Of a stretch of 64,000 nt of DNA, positions 26,487 to 36,222 are shown one piece after another (the first letter of the stretch is position 1; every line of letters starts with the position of its first letter). The notes beneath the pieces were generated by a model, which saw only the letters and a program-made list of their open reading frames with translations, searched no databases and was not told the origin of the DNA. Where the stretch lies: the NCBI RefSeq assembly GCF_000316195.1, contig NZ_JH994111.1, positions 959,999-1,023,998 on the forward strand. Direction: 5' to 3'. Both the position numbers and the translations under genes were made by a program. This DNA comes from Brachyspira hampsonii 30446 (GTDB lineage Bacteria > Spirochaetota > Brachyspiria > Brachyspirales > Brachyspiraceae).

Positions 26487-28067
26487 ATGAGAATTTTTAA
26501 AAATGCCAAAATATACTCTATGGATAAAAATGACAGTATTTATGAGGCTTTAGCTGTTGAAAACGGCAGAATATCATTTGCGGGCACTAATGAAGAAGTA
26601 TTAAAAAAATATTCAGATGCTGAAGATATTATTGATTTGGAGGGTAAAACTGTTATACCGGGATTTAATGACAGCTGTGTTAATTTTGTAGGTTTTGCCC
26701 GTTTTAATACTATGCTTAATTTAAGCAAATGCGAATCTATAAAAGAGGTTATTGAATTAGCTAAAAATGCTGAAAAATATGAAGGCTGGATTATAGGCTG
26801 GGGTTGGAATCAGGATTATTTTGAAGAGAAAAGAATGCTTAATAAAAATGATTTAGACAGCATATCTAGTGAATTTCCTGTAGCCTTTAGAAGAGTATGC
26901 GGTGAAATGATAGTTGCAAATAGTAAGGCACTTGAAATTTGCGGTGTTACTGAAAAAATGAAATCTGACAGTATAGATTTTGAAAACGGACTTATAAGTT
27001 CTAAGGATATGATATTAATTTTATCAAAAATTAAGTCATTAGAAATAGATACTTTAAAATCAATAATATTAGATACTCAGGAAGAATTTTTCAAAATGGG
27101 TATTACTTCTGTACAGACAGATGATTTGAGAAGTTTACCTGATTTTGATTATAGAAAAATTATAGATGCTTATCAAAAACTTCATAGAGAGAAAAAACTA
27201 AAAATCAGAGTATGCGAGCAGGCACAATTTATCAATAAAAAAGATATAGATGATTTTAGAGAATATTATTATTATCAATATATTAATGATGAAAGATTCA
27301 AAGTGGCTCGTATAAAACTTATTATAGATGGCGGTATAGGTTCAAGGACAGCACTTTTAAGAGATGATTATAATGATGCTAAAGGTTTCAGAGGCGTTAC
27401 ACAGTATAAACAGGAAGAACTTGATGAATTGGTAGAATATGCTAATAGCTTGGACTATTCTTTAGCTATACAGGCTACGGGAGATGGTGCTATTGATATG
27501 GCATTAAACTCAATAGAAAAAATAAAAGATACCAAAGATTTTAAATATAGAAGAAATGGTTTAGTATATGCTCAAATAACAGATAAGCAATTATTTGAAA
27601 GAATGAAGGAATTGAATGTGGGTATATATTATCAGCCTATATTCCTTCACTATGATATGCATATTGTTGAAAATAGGGTAGGTAAAGAAAAATCTTCTAC
27701 TTGTTATGCTTATAAAACTGCCAAAGATATGGGAGTACATATTGGATTCGGATCATCAGGTCCTGTTGATGATATTAGTGTTATGGAAGGGATACATTGT
27801 GCTGTTAATAGAGAGGATTTAAATGGCTGGCCTGAAAATGGATGGATACCTCAGGAAAAACTTACAGTAAAAGAGGCAGTTTATCTTTATACTATGGGAA
27901 GTGCTTATATGTCTTCTGAAGATAATATTAAAGGAAGCATCGAAGAAGATAAATTGGCTGACTTTGTTGTTTTAGACAGGGATATATTTGAAGTAGACAC
28001 TAAAGAAATCAAAGATATTAAGATATTAAAAACTATAATCGACGGAGATATAGTTTATAGTGCTTGA
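26487..28067 (+). CDS. YtcJ-like amidohydrolase lacking the canonical metal ligands (probable pseudoenzyme)
   Basis: The ATG at 26487 is chosen because GGAGGAAGAG sits just before it; an ATG at 26469 lies on the ribosome site. The 526-residue protein has the complete YtcJ/amidohydrolase-3 layout, beta-sandwich flanks around a TIM barrel (GKTVIPGFND, LIIDGGIGSRTALL, GDGAIDMAL, PVDDISVMEG). Yet the ligand positions are changed: HxH is Cys64-Val-Asn66, the usual IHAxGD reads IQATGD (Q329), the usual EHAQ position reads VYAQ (Y361) and GSDAP reads GSSGP (S424). Hydrolysis by the normal zinc mechanism therefore looks impossible, though the frame is intact. It follows the ABC-F gene and ends at a terminator. 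Confidence 0.85.
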   Translation: MRIFKNAKIYSMDKNDSIYEALAVENGRISFAGTNEEVLKKYSDAEDIIDLEGKTVIPGFNDSCVNFVGFARFNTMLNLSKCESIKEVIELAKNAEKYEGWIIGWGWNQDYFEEKRMLNKNDLDSISSEFPVAFRRVCGEMIVANSKALEICGVTEKMKSDSIDFENGLISSKDMILILSKIKSLEIDTLKSIILDTQEEFFKMGITSVQTDDLRSLPDFDYRKIIDAYQKLHREKKLKIRVCEQAQFINKKDIDDFREYYYYQYINDERFKVARIKLIIDGGIGSRTALLRDDYNDAKGFRGVTQYKQEELDELVEYANSLDYSLAIQATGDGAIDMALNSIEKIKDTKDFKYRRNGLVYAQITDKQLFERMKELNVGIYYQPIFLHYDMHIVENRVGKEKSSTCYAYKTAKDMGVHIGFGSSGPVDDISVMEGIHCAVNREDLNGWPENGWIPQEKLTVKEAVYLYTMGSAYMSSEDNIKGSIEEDKLADFVVLDRDIFEVDTKEIKDIKILKTIIDGDIVYSA

Positions 28068-28098
28068 TATTGATTAACATATAAGTAAGTATGAACAA

Positions 28099-28135
28099 AA
28101 AGGATTTAACTATTAATAGTTGAGTCCTTTTTTAT
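28099..28135 (+). terminator. Intrinsic terminator after the amidohydrolase-like gene
   Basis: AAAGGATTTAACTATT pairs with AATAGTTGAGTCCTTT (G-T pairs included) and is followed by T-rich sequence. MITE-like copy 2 begins 5 bp later. Confidence 0.8.
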
Positions 28136-28139
28136 TTAT

Positions 28140-28468
28140 TAGACCTGTTGCAATTTTTTACATACATATAGTGATATTATACATAATAAATATAAAAATA
28201 ATATTTATAGTTTTAATAATTGGGGCTTTGCCTACGAAGTACACATTCGTGCCAAACCCCACTTCTTTTGCCGAATAGGCACCTACTCGGTGGTGACCCA
28301 TACAAAGTACGCCTTTGGCGAGAAGCAAAAAGACTGCATTTTTATATCTTATTTATATAAAGTTATATTACATTTAAAACAAAAAATACTATATAAATTA
28401 CTGTAAATAAAATCATATCCTATATTTTTAAGTTAACTGTATAAATTTACAAAATTGCAACAGGTCTA
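28140..28468 (-). mobile_element. MITE-like element, copy 2
   Basis: This 329 bp element lies between the amidohydrolase terminator and cdsA. It has perfect 18 bp inverted ends (TAGACCTGTTGCAATTTT and complement), a changed version of the TAGACTTGTTTCAAAA ends of copies 1 and 3. Read on the minus strand its core, from TGCAGTCTTTTTGCTTCTCGCC through AAAAGAAGTGGGGTTTGGCAC to GCAAAGCCCC, matches copy 3 closely. No ORF of note. The remaining 118 bp before cdsA show nothing clear beyond a weak GTAATTT/AAATTAC inverted repeat. Confidence 0.8.
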
Positions 28469-28586
28469 TTATGTAATTTTATTCTTTTTGTAATATTATG
28501 AAATTACAGAATATTTATTTTCATTGCATACAAAAAATTGTATTTATCACATTTGTATATATGCATTAATTCTGATTCATTCTTAT

Positions 28587-29492
28587 TTATTGTATTAATA
28601 GGAATACATAGTATGATATTGGGGCAGTAAGTATTACACTATCGAATATATCGAATACTCCTCCATGTCCCGGAAATAACTTACTTGAGTCTTTAGTGTC
28701 ATACATTCTTTTTATTAAACTTTCACCCATATCACCTAAAAAGCCTGTAAATGTAAATATTACAGTTAATAACATTAATTGAGGAAAAGAGAAATTAGGT
28801 ATGTTTTTTCCAAGTAAAAAAGATAAATATCCGTTTGAATATAAGAAATAATATAGTATTGAAAGCGGTATAGTAAATATAAACATACCAAGTAAACCTT
28901 CATAACTTTTATTTGGAGAAGCACTATTTGATAATTTGTGCTTTCCAAATTTTCTTCCTACAATATATCCTCCTGTATCGCTGAACCAAGCACATAATAA
29001 AATGAATACTATATAATATTTTCCGCTAGGCATAAAACGCATAAGTGATATATGCCATACTCCTAAACCAACATATATAAAGCAGAAAACAGCAGTTAAT
29101 ATAGCCCTTCCTTTCTCTTCAAATGTAGACACATGAACTTTAAACATATTAATGATAAATAGTGCAGCTATCAAAGCAAAAACCATTACCAATGATAAAT
29201 CCATAGAAGGGTCTTTAGTTTCTACTATTTTATAAAGATTGGAGAAATCGCCTTTAAATACATTTACATCGCATATAGTTATAATATAGCCTAATACCAT
29301 AGCTATCATAGTTGTTATTACAGTTCTCAAATTCTTTTGCCTATGCACTTTAGCCATGTAGAATATTTCTGATGCACTTAAAATAGATATAGCTAATATT
29401 GCCAAATGAAATAAATATATAACTTTATCATAAAACATTATAATAAGAAATAACGGCAATGTCAGACATACAGATATAAGCCTTTTTTTCAT
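28587..29492 (-). CDS. cdsA: Phosphatidate cytidylyltransferase
   Basis: A 301-residue polytopic membrane enzyme that makes CDP-diacylglycerol from phosphatidate and CTP for phospholipid synthesis. About eight membrane helices are visible, and the C-terminal family signature is present as SNSASPNKSYEG, GFLGDMGESLIKRMYDTKDSSKLFPGHGGVFDIFDS (in parts). It starts 5 bp after uppS ends and is the last gene of the frr-uppS-cdsA operon. No dxr or rseP follows it in this window. Confidence 0.95.
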   Translation of the reverse strand: MKKRLISVCLTLPLFLIIMFYDKVIYLFHLAILAISILSASEIFYMAKVHRQKNLRTVITTMIAMVLGYIITICDVNVFKGDFSNLYKIVETKDPSMDLSLVMVFALIAALFIINMFKVHVSTFEEKGRAILTAVFCFIYVGLGVWHISLMRFMPSGKYYIVFILLCAWFSDTGGYIVGRKFGKHKLSNSASPNKSYEGLLGMFIFTIPLSILYYFLYSNGYLSFLLGKNIPNFSFPQLMLLTVIFTFTGFLGDMGESLIKRMYDTKDSSKLFPGHGGVFDIFDSVILTAPISYYVFLLIQ

Positions 29493-29497
29493 AATTT

Positions 29498-30220
29498 TTA
29501 TAGACCTCCATATCTTCTATTTCTATTTGAGTATTCTTCTATAGCCTTTTTGAAATATTCTTTAGAAAAGTCCGGCCATAATATATCTGTAAAGTATAAT
29601 TCGCTGTATGATGCCTGATACATTAAAAAATTACTTAATCTGTATTCTCCTGAAGTTCTTATCAAAAGATCCGGATCTGGTATTTCTTTTGTATATAGGT
29701 AATTTTGAATAAAGTTTTCATCAATATTTTCTATTTCTATTTTATTATTTTTAGCATCATAGCATATATTTTTTAAAGCATTTTTTAATTCATCTCTGAA
29801 GCCGTAATTTAAAGCTAATATAACGGTTAGTATTGGATTTTTACATTTTTCAAGAGTTTCTTTTTCTGTTTCTTCTATTGTTTCTATAGTATCTTTTGGA
29901 AATGCTGTAATATCGCCTATATGTTTTACTAAAATATTATTTGAAATAAGTCTTTTAATTTCTTTTTTGTAGAATTCTTTTAATAATTTAAATAATGCTT
30001 TTTTTTCTTCCTCTGGTCTTTTCCAATTTTCTGTGGAGAACGCATATAAAGTTAAATATTTTATATTTAATTCACAGCATGCTTCTACTATATTAATTAC
30101 ATTTTCGCTTCCAGCTCTATGTCCAAAACTTCTGCTTTTATGATGAGATTTAGCCCATCTCCCATTGCCATCCATGATTATAGCCACATGTACAGGTATA
30201 TTCGGCTCATCAGTAATCAT
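29498..30220 (-). CDS. uppS: Undecaprenyl diphosphate synthase
   Basis: A 240-residue cis-prenyltransferase that builds the C55 lipid carrier used in peptidoglycan synthesis. The N-terminal signature HVAIIMDGNGRWAK contains the catalytic Asp; LTLYAFSTENWKRP, LNYGFRDE and the C-terminal PDLLIRTSGEYRLSNFLMYQ and LYFTDILWPDF blocks complete the family pattern. Its ATG overlaps the frr stop by 4 bp, and cdsA follows after 5 bp, so the three are coupled. Confidence 0.96.
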   Translation of the reverse strand: MITDEPNIPVHVAIIMDGNGRWAKSHHKSRSFGHRAGSENVINIVEACCELNIKYLTLYAFSTENWKRPEEEKKALFKLLKEFYKKEIKRLISNNILVKHIGDITAFPKDTIETIEETEKETLEKCKNPILTVILALNYGFRDELKNALKNICYDAKNNKIEIENIDENFIQNYLYTKEIPDPDLLIRTSGEYRLSNFLMYQASYSELYFTDILWPDFSKEYFKKAIEEYSNRNRRYGGL

Positions 30221-30765
30221 ATAGTATCTAATTCTTTTTCTTTTGCAGTAATCATTTCATCAATTTTTTTTATATATGAATCTGTATCGTTCTGTATTTT
30301 CTTCTCCTGAGATTTTGATTCATCTTCAGTAATAGTTTTATCTTTTAATTCTTTTTTTATTTTATCATTTTCATCTCTTCTTATATTTCGTACAGCTATT
30401 TTAGCTTCTTCACCTCTATGTCTTACACCTTTTTTTAATTCTTCTCTTCTTTCTTTGGTGAGTTCCGGCACTACTATTCTTATATTTCCGCCGTCATTGA
30501 AAGGATTAAAACCTAAATCGGCTTTTAATATAGCTTTTTCTATGTCGCTTACTAAACCTTTATCGAATGGCTGTATCATAATAGTTCTTGAATCTGGGGT
30601 AGAAACATTTCCTACTTGTTTTAGAGGCATACTGCTTCCATAAGCCTCTACTTTTACTCCGTCCAATATAGAAGCATTAGCTCTTCCTGTTCTTATACCT
30701 TTTAAATCGTTTTGTAAACTTGAAACTGCTTTTTCCATTCTATCTTTATATGATTCTTTTGACAT
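30217..30765 (-). CDS. frr: Ribosome recycling factor
   Basis: The ATG at 30765 is chosen because AAGAGG lies about 11 nt before it and the protein then begins MSKESYKDRMEKAV, as expected; the frame stays open upstream to 30804 but the extra 13 residues are not family-like. The 182-residue product has GIRTGRANASILDGVKVEAYG, PFD, FNPFNDGGNIRIVVPELTKERREEL (in parts) and a helical C terminus. With EF-G it splits post-termination ribosomes. First gene of the frr-uppS-cdsA operon, behind a consensus promoter. Confidence 0.96.
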   Translation of the reverse strand: MSKESYKDRMEKAVSSLQNDLKGIRTGRANASILDGVKVEAYGSSMPLKQVGNVSTPDSRTIMIQPFDKGLVSDIEKAILKADLGFNPFNDGGNIRIVVPELTKERREELKKGVRHRGEEAKIAVRNIRRDENDKIKKELKDKTITEDESKSQEKKIQNDTDSYIKKIDEMITAKEKELDTI

Positions 30766-30807
30766 AGATAAAAAACCTCTTTTATTTAAAATAATTATCT
30801 TCATAAG

Positions 30808-30836
30808 ATTATAATTTAATATAACACTATTGTCAA
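30808..30836 (-). promoter_or_regulatory. Consensus promoter of the frr-uppS-cdsA operon
   Basis: On the minus strand TTGACA (30836-30831) and TATAAT (30813-30808) are separated by exactly 17 nt, a perfect match to the housekeeping sigma consensus. Predicted transcription starts near 30801, about 36 nt before frr. Confidence 0.85.
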
Positions 30837-31138
30837 GTTAATTATTTATTCGTTAATTTTACAAACTTTTTATAAATTGTATGTTTTAGTAAAATTTATA
30901 AAAAACTTGTAAAATTTTTTATTATATAATAATATATATATATATAAATTGTATATTAATTAATTTTGCAGAATTAGCTTTACTAAAAATGTATATGTAT
31001 TTATACAGATTTTGTGGAATATATGTATAAATTTAATAATGTTTTAAGTAAATTATTTATGTGATGATTTGCTTTTTAATAACAAATTAAAAACTATAAC
31101 TAATAGTTTGATAAAAAAATATTTTAGATTATAATGTG
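30837..31138. other. AT-rich gap between divergent frr operon and manA
   Basis: This stretch is almost all A and T, with a TATATATATA run near 30940. I see no ORF, RNA gene, hairpin with T-run or repeat element in it. It may carry upstream promoter elements for the two divergent units. Confidence 0.6.
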
Positions 31139-31166
31139 TTGAATTATTTATTTTATCTTATATAAT
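31139..31166 (+). promoter_or_regulatory. manA promoter, predicted leaderless start
   Basis: TTGAAT at 31139-31144 and TATAAT at 31161-31166 are 16 nt apart. The -10 box ends only 6 nt before the manA ATG at 31173, so transcription should begin at or next to the start codon; no Shine-Dalgarno sequence is present. Confidence 0.6.
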
Positions 31167-31172
31167 TGAACT

Positions 31173-32150
31173 ATGTATTTATTAGAATTTAAAGAAATAG
31201 AAAAAGAAGTTATTTGGGGCGGCAATTATCTTGCTTCTGTATATTCAAAACCTTTTGATAAAAATAAGACTATAGGTGAAAGTTGGGAAATTTGTGATTT
31301 GCCTAATGACAATAATATTGTATCCAATGGAGAGTTAAAAGGAAAAACTTTATCTTATTTGGTAAAGGAATACGGCTTTGAGCTTTTGGGAACAAAATGT
31401 AAGGATAATTATTTCCCATTGCTTATAAAATTAATAGATGCCAAAGATAAATTATCAATACAAGTTCACCCAGATGAAGAATATGCTAATAAAAGACATA
31501 ACAAACATGGTAAAAATGAAATGTGGTATGTTATGGAAACTTACGGCGATGCCAAGCTTCTTATTGGACTTAAAAAAAATATTTCAAAAGAAGATTTAAT
31601 AAAATCTTTTAATAACAATGAAAATATAGAAGGTATGTTCAATTATTTTGATATAAAAAAAGGAGATGCTTTTTATATACCTAGTGGCTGTATACATGCA
31701 ATACTTGGCAATGCTGTTATAGCTGAGATACAAACTCCTAGCGATGTAACTTATAGGCTTTATGATTGGAATAGAGTTGATAAGAACGGCAAATTTAGAG
31801 AACTTCATATAGAAGATTCATTTAATGTTATAAAAGATATTAATGCCTTCGATTTGAAATCTGATAAAAAAAACCGTTTAAAAAATGAAAAATTGGAAAT
31901 TAATACAGTGTTTTCTAATGATTATTTTACAGCAGAAGAATATATTATAAATGGATATTATTCTTCAAAAACCAGCAAAGAAAGTTTTGAATTAATTATC
32001 GTTGTTGATGGAAAAGGATCTATAGAATCTGATATTGCAAATAATATTATTAAGCTTAATATCGGAAAAACAGTTTTGATTCCTGCTAGTTTGGGAAATT
32101 ATTTTATTAAAACAGATGATATTATAAAAATTTTGAGGGTAACTTTATAA
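31173..32150 (+). CDS. manA: Mannose-6-phosphate isomerase, class I
   Basis: A 325-residue zinc-dependent isomerase of the short bacterial class I type that interconverts mannose-6-phosphate and fructose-6-phosphate. Metal-site stretches are LSIQVHPDEEYANK, GKNEMWYVM and YIPSGCIHAIL, followed by EIQTPSDVTYRLYDWNR. The N terminus MYLLEFKEIEKEVIWGG is normal for the family, so the start is right even though no ribosome site precedes it; the -10 box lies 6 nt upstream. The following Mla-type ATPase gene starts 1 bp after the stop. Confidence 0.94.
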   Translation: MYLLEFKEIEKEVIWGGNYLASVYSKPFDKNKTIGESWEICDLPNDNNIVSNGELKGKTLSYLVKEYGFELLGTKCKDNYFPLLIKLIDAKDKLSIQVHPDEEYANKRHNKHGKNEMWYVMETYGDAKLLIGLKKNISKEDLIKSFNNNENIEGMFNYFDIKKGDAFYIPSGCIHAILGNAVIAEIQTPSDVTYRLYDWNRVDKNGKFRELHIEDSFNVIKDINAFDLKSDKKNRLKNEKLEINTVFSNDYFTAEEYIINGYYSSKTSKESFELIIVVDGKGSIESDIANNIIKLNIGKTVLIPASLGNYFIKTDDIIKILRVTL

Positions 32151-32151
32151 T

Positions 32152-32931
32152 ATGGGCGATATAATAGAATTAAATGATGTACATAAGAGCTTCGGCACCC
32201 AGAAGGTTCTTAATGGTGTTAATCTTAAAGTAAATAGAGGTGAAACCTTATCTGTTATAGGAAATTCCGGATGCGGTAAAAGCGTTCTTATAAAGCATTT
32301 AATGGGATTGCTTCAGCCGGACAGCGGTACTATATTAGTAGAAGGACATGATATTAATAAAATTTCTGATAATGAACTTACAGAAGTAAGAAAAAAATTT
32401 GCTATGGTATTTCAAGGGGCTGCTTTATTTGATTCATTAAATGTGTATGAAAATGTTAGTTTCGGACTTAGAAGGATAAAGAAAGATATTCCTGAAGAAA
32501 GAATAAAGGAAAAAGTTGCAGAAGTTCTTGAAATGGTTGGAATGCCTAATATAGAACATAAAATGCCTTCAGAACTTTCTGGGGGAATGAAAAAACGTGT
32601 AGGATTGGCTAGGGCTATAGCAATGGATCCGGAAATACTGCTTTATGATGAACCTACAACAGGGTTAGATCCTGTTATGTCTAGGGTTATAGATGATTTA
32701 ATAGTAAAGATGCAGTCTATTCTTAATGTTACTAGTATAGTTATTACGCATGATATGACTAGCGTATTTAGAATGTCTGATAGAGTTGTTATGCTGTATA
32801 AAGGACAAATTATAGAGGGCGGAGATCCGGATCATTTGTATGAAACAGATAATCCTCATTTAAAATTCTTCTTTATGAGCAGTATAGCAAAAAAAGGAGA
32901 GGATATAGAGAGTATTAGACCAAAGGATTAA
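32152..32931 (+). CDS. MlaF-like ABC transporter ATPase
   Basis: A 259-residue ATPase of the MlaF/Ttg2A type that drives lipid (phospholipid) trafficking between the membranes. Walker A GNSGCGKS is at residues 37-44, with FQGAALFDSLNVYENV, signature ELSGGMKKRVGLARA, Walker B ILLYDEPTTGLDP and the switch ITHDM. FQGAALFDSL is typical of the Mla branch. It follows manA directly (1 bp) and is 53 bp before an MCE-domain gene, its natural partner. A MlaE-type permease gene is not present here. Confidence 0.88.
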   Translation: MGDIIELNDVHKSFGTQKVLNGVNLKVNRGETLSVIGNSGCGKSVLIKHLMGLLQPDSGTILVEGHDINKISDNELTEVRKKFAMVFQGAALFDSLNVYENVSFGLRRIKKDIPEERIKEKVAEVLEMVGMPNIEHKMPSELSGGMKKRVGLARAIAMDPEILLYDEPTTGLDPVMSRVIDDLIVKMQSILNVTSIVITHDMTSVFRMSDRVVMLYKGQIIEGGDPDHLYETDNPHLKFFFMSSIAKKGEDIESIRPKD

Positions 32932-32984
32932 TATATTTCTATACAATAATAATAAATAAAATATAATTTTAGGATAGGAAAATT

Positions 32985-33767
32985 ATGAAAAATAAAATTA
33001 AATTAGGCGTATTTTTTATTGCTACATTTATTATATTTGTAGGAGCTATAATATTGTTAGGCAAGATAAAACTTAAAGGCGATGGATATAGAATATATGT
33101 AGATTATGTTTTTATAGGGGATTTGCAGGAAAATGGTAAGGTCTCATATAGAGGCGGCGGAATTCAAATAGGTTTTATCGAAAAAATAGCTATAAATCCT
33201 GATGGTACTATTAGAGTAACTTTATTTATTACAGATAAAAATGTTATAATTCCGGTAGGAACTAGATTCTCTATACAAACGGTAGGATTAGGACTTGGAG
33301 AAAAATATATAATGGTATCTCCTCCTGCCATAAACACAACCGGTATGACTAGTATGGCTCCTAATACAATAGTTAAAGGTGTAGAACCGTTTAGTATAGA
33401 AACTACATTAGGTTCTATAGGAGATATAGGTAAGGATTTAAACTTCCAAGAATTATCAGCAGTTGTAAGCAATCTTTCTCAAACTATAAATTTGATATCC
33501 GCTGTTATAGTTTATAATCAAACCAATATTAATGATTCTATATCAAATGTAAGTGCTACTTTATCTTATGTGAATAGCATTGCAAGAGATTTATCTTATG
33601 TTATAAATGATGTGGAGAGAGGAAAAGGTACTGTAGGAGCCATAATGAAAGATCCTCAGATGCATACTAACTTTAATCAAATAGTTGATAATTTAAGAGT
33701 ATTTAGTGAAAAAATAAAAGATAATCCTTCTCTTTTGCTTTTCAGAGAACCAGAAAGTAAAAAATAG
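32985..33767 (+). CDS. MlaD-like MCE-domain protein
   Basis: A 260-residue inner-membrane-anchored protein: short basic start, one membrane helix at about residues 7-26, then an MCE domain (YVDYVFIGDLQENGKVSYRGGGIQIGFIEKI, in parts, to about residue 115) and a helical C-terminal region. MCE proteins form rings that guide lipids across the periplasm. It follows the MlaF-like ATPase by 53 bp, with TAGGA before the ATG, and belongs to the same system. The inositol monophosphatase gene follows after 25 bp. Confidence 0.88.
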   Translation: MKNKIKLGVFFIATFIIFVGAIILLGKIKLKGDGYRIYVDYVFIGDLQENGKVSYRGGGIQIGFIEKIAINPDGTIRVTLFITDKNVIIPVGTRFSIQTVGLGLGEKYIMVSPPAINTTGMTSMAPNTIVKGVEPFSIETTLGSIGDIGKDLNFQELSAVVSNLSQTINLISAVIVYNQTNINDSISNVSATLSYVNSIARDLSYVINDVERGKGTVGAIMKDPQMHTNFNQIVDNLRVFSEKIKDNPSLLLFREPESKK

Positions 33768-33792
33768 ATTAAAGAATTTATTGGAGGTTAAT

Positions 33793-34686
33793 ATGTTAGA
33801 TAATATTGTAGATATTTTTAGAAATGTTTTTTTTAGTAAAAAGAAAAAATCAAATTTTTCTGAGTATGATAACATATTGGATGAAATAAAGTATCTCCCT
33901 AAATCAAAATTAAATAAGTGTCTGAAAGATGCTGAGCGTATAGCAATTAAAGCAGGTAAATATTCTTTAAAATATTTCGGATGTCCAAAAAAAGTTTCAA
34001 AGAAAGGTAAAACTGATTTATTTACTGAAGTAGATTTACAAAATGAAAAGAAGATAAAAGAATATTTATTAAAATGCTATCCTAAATTTGGTTTTTATGG
34101 AGAAGAATCTAAAGATAATAACAGTAAAAAATTTACTTGGATAGTTGATCCTATAGACGGTACAAGCAATTTTATACATGGTTATCCTTTTTACTGTGTA
34201 TCAATAGGGCTTGCTTATAAGGGAATACCTATATTAGGTGTAGTATATGCACCTTTGACTAATACGGTTTATAAAGCCCATATAAAATCAAAAGCATATA
34301 AAAATAATAAAGTTATAAAAGTAAGCAGCAGTAATAAACTTATAGAATCCATTATAATAACAGGATTTTATTATAATGTTAATGTTGATGATGATTTTCT
34401 TCATGACAGAATGGTAGATTTTGCTAATATGGTAAAAAGTTCCTTAGCTCTAAGAAGAGACGGTTCTGCGGCACTTGATATATGTATGGTTGCTGAAGGG
34501 GCAGCGGACGGATTTTTTGAGTATGGACTTTCACCTTGGGATATATGTGCCGGTACTATTATATTGAAACGGGCAGGAGGCACGGTAAGCAACATAAATA
34601 TGGAAGAATATAATATATTTTCTAAAGAACAATATATAGCAAGTAATAAAAAAATTCATAAAGAAATGGTTAAAGTACTTGAATAA
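33793..34686 (+). CDS. suhB: Inositol monophosphatase family protein
   Basis: GGAGG lies 6 nt before the ATG at 33793, favouring it over an in-frame TTG at 33781. The 297-residue metal-dependent phosphatase has the family motifs GKTDLFTEVDLQNE, GEESKD, WIVDPIDGTSNFIHGYPF and the C-terminal SPWDICAGTIILKRAGG. It removes phosphate from inositol monophosphates or similar sugars. An extra, basic N-terminal 35 residues precede the core, longer than in typical SuhB, so the exact substrate is uncertain. It is last in a manA-mlaF-mlaD-suhB run. Confidence 0.88.
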   Translation: MLDNIVDIFRNVFFSKKKKSNFSEYDNILDEIKYLPKSKLNKCLKDAERIAIKAGKYSLKYFGCPKKVSKKGKTDLFTEVDLQNEKKIKEYLLKCYPKFGFYGEESKDNNSKKFTWIVDPIDGTSNFIHGYPFYCVSIGLAYKGIPILGVVYAPLTNTVYKAHIKSKAYKNNKVIKVSSSNKLIESIIITGFYYNVNVDDDFLHDRMVDFANMVKSSLALRRDGSAALDICMVAEGAADGFFEYGLSPWDICAGTIILKRAGGTVSNINMEEYNIFSKEQYIASNKKIHKEMVKVLE

Positions 34687-34712
34687 GTTCTTAATAGGTA
34701 TAAAATATATAA

Positions 34713-36146
<1,434 letters not shown>

Positions 36147-36222
36147 TGATATTATTTCTAAATAATAATAGTATTATACCGATAAGTTTAATAGTATAAA
36201 AATATTTTATAGGTTGTATAAT

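Noticed and set aside
36217..36222. TATAAT immediately before the chemoreceptor ATG as a fourth leaderless start
   Set aside because: It touches the start codon, so transcription would begin inside the gene; no suitable -35 box was seen.
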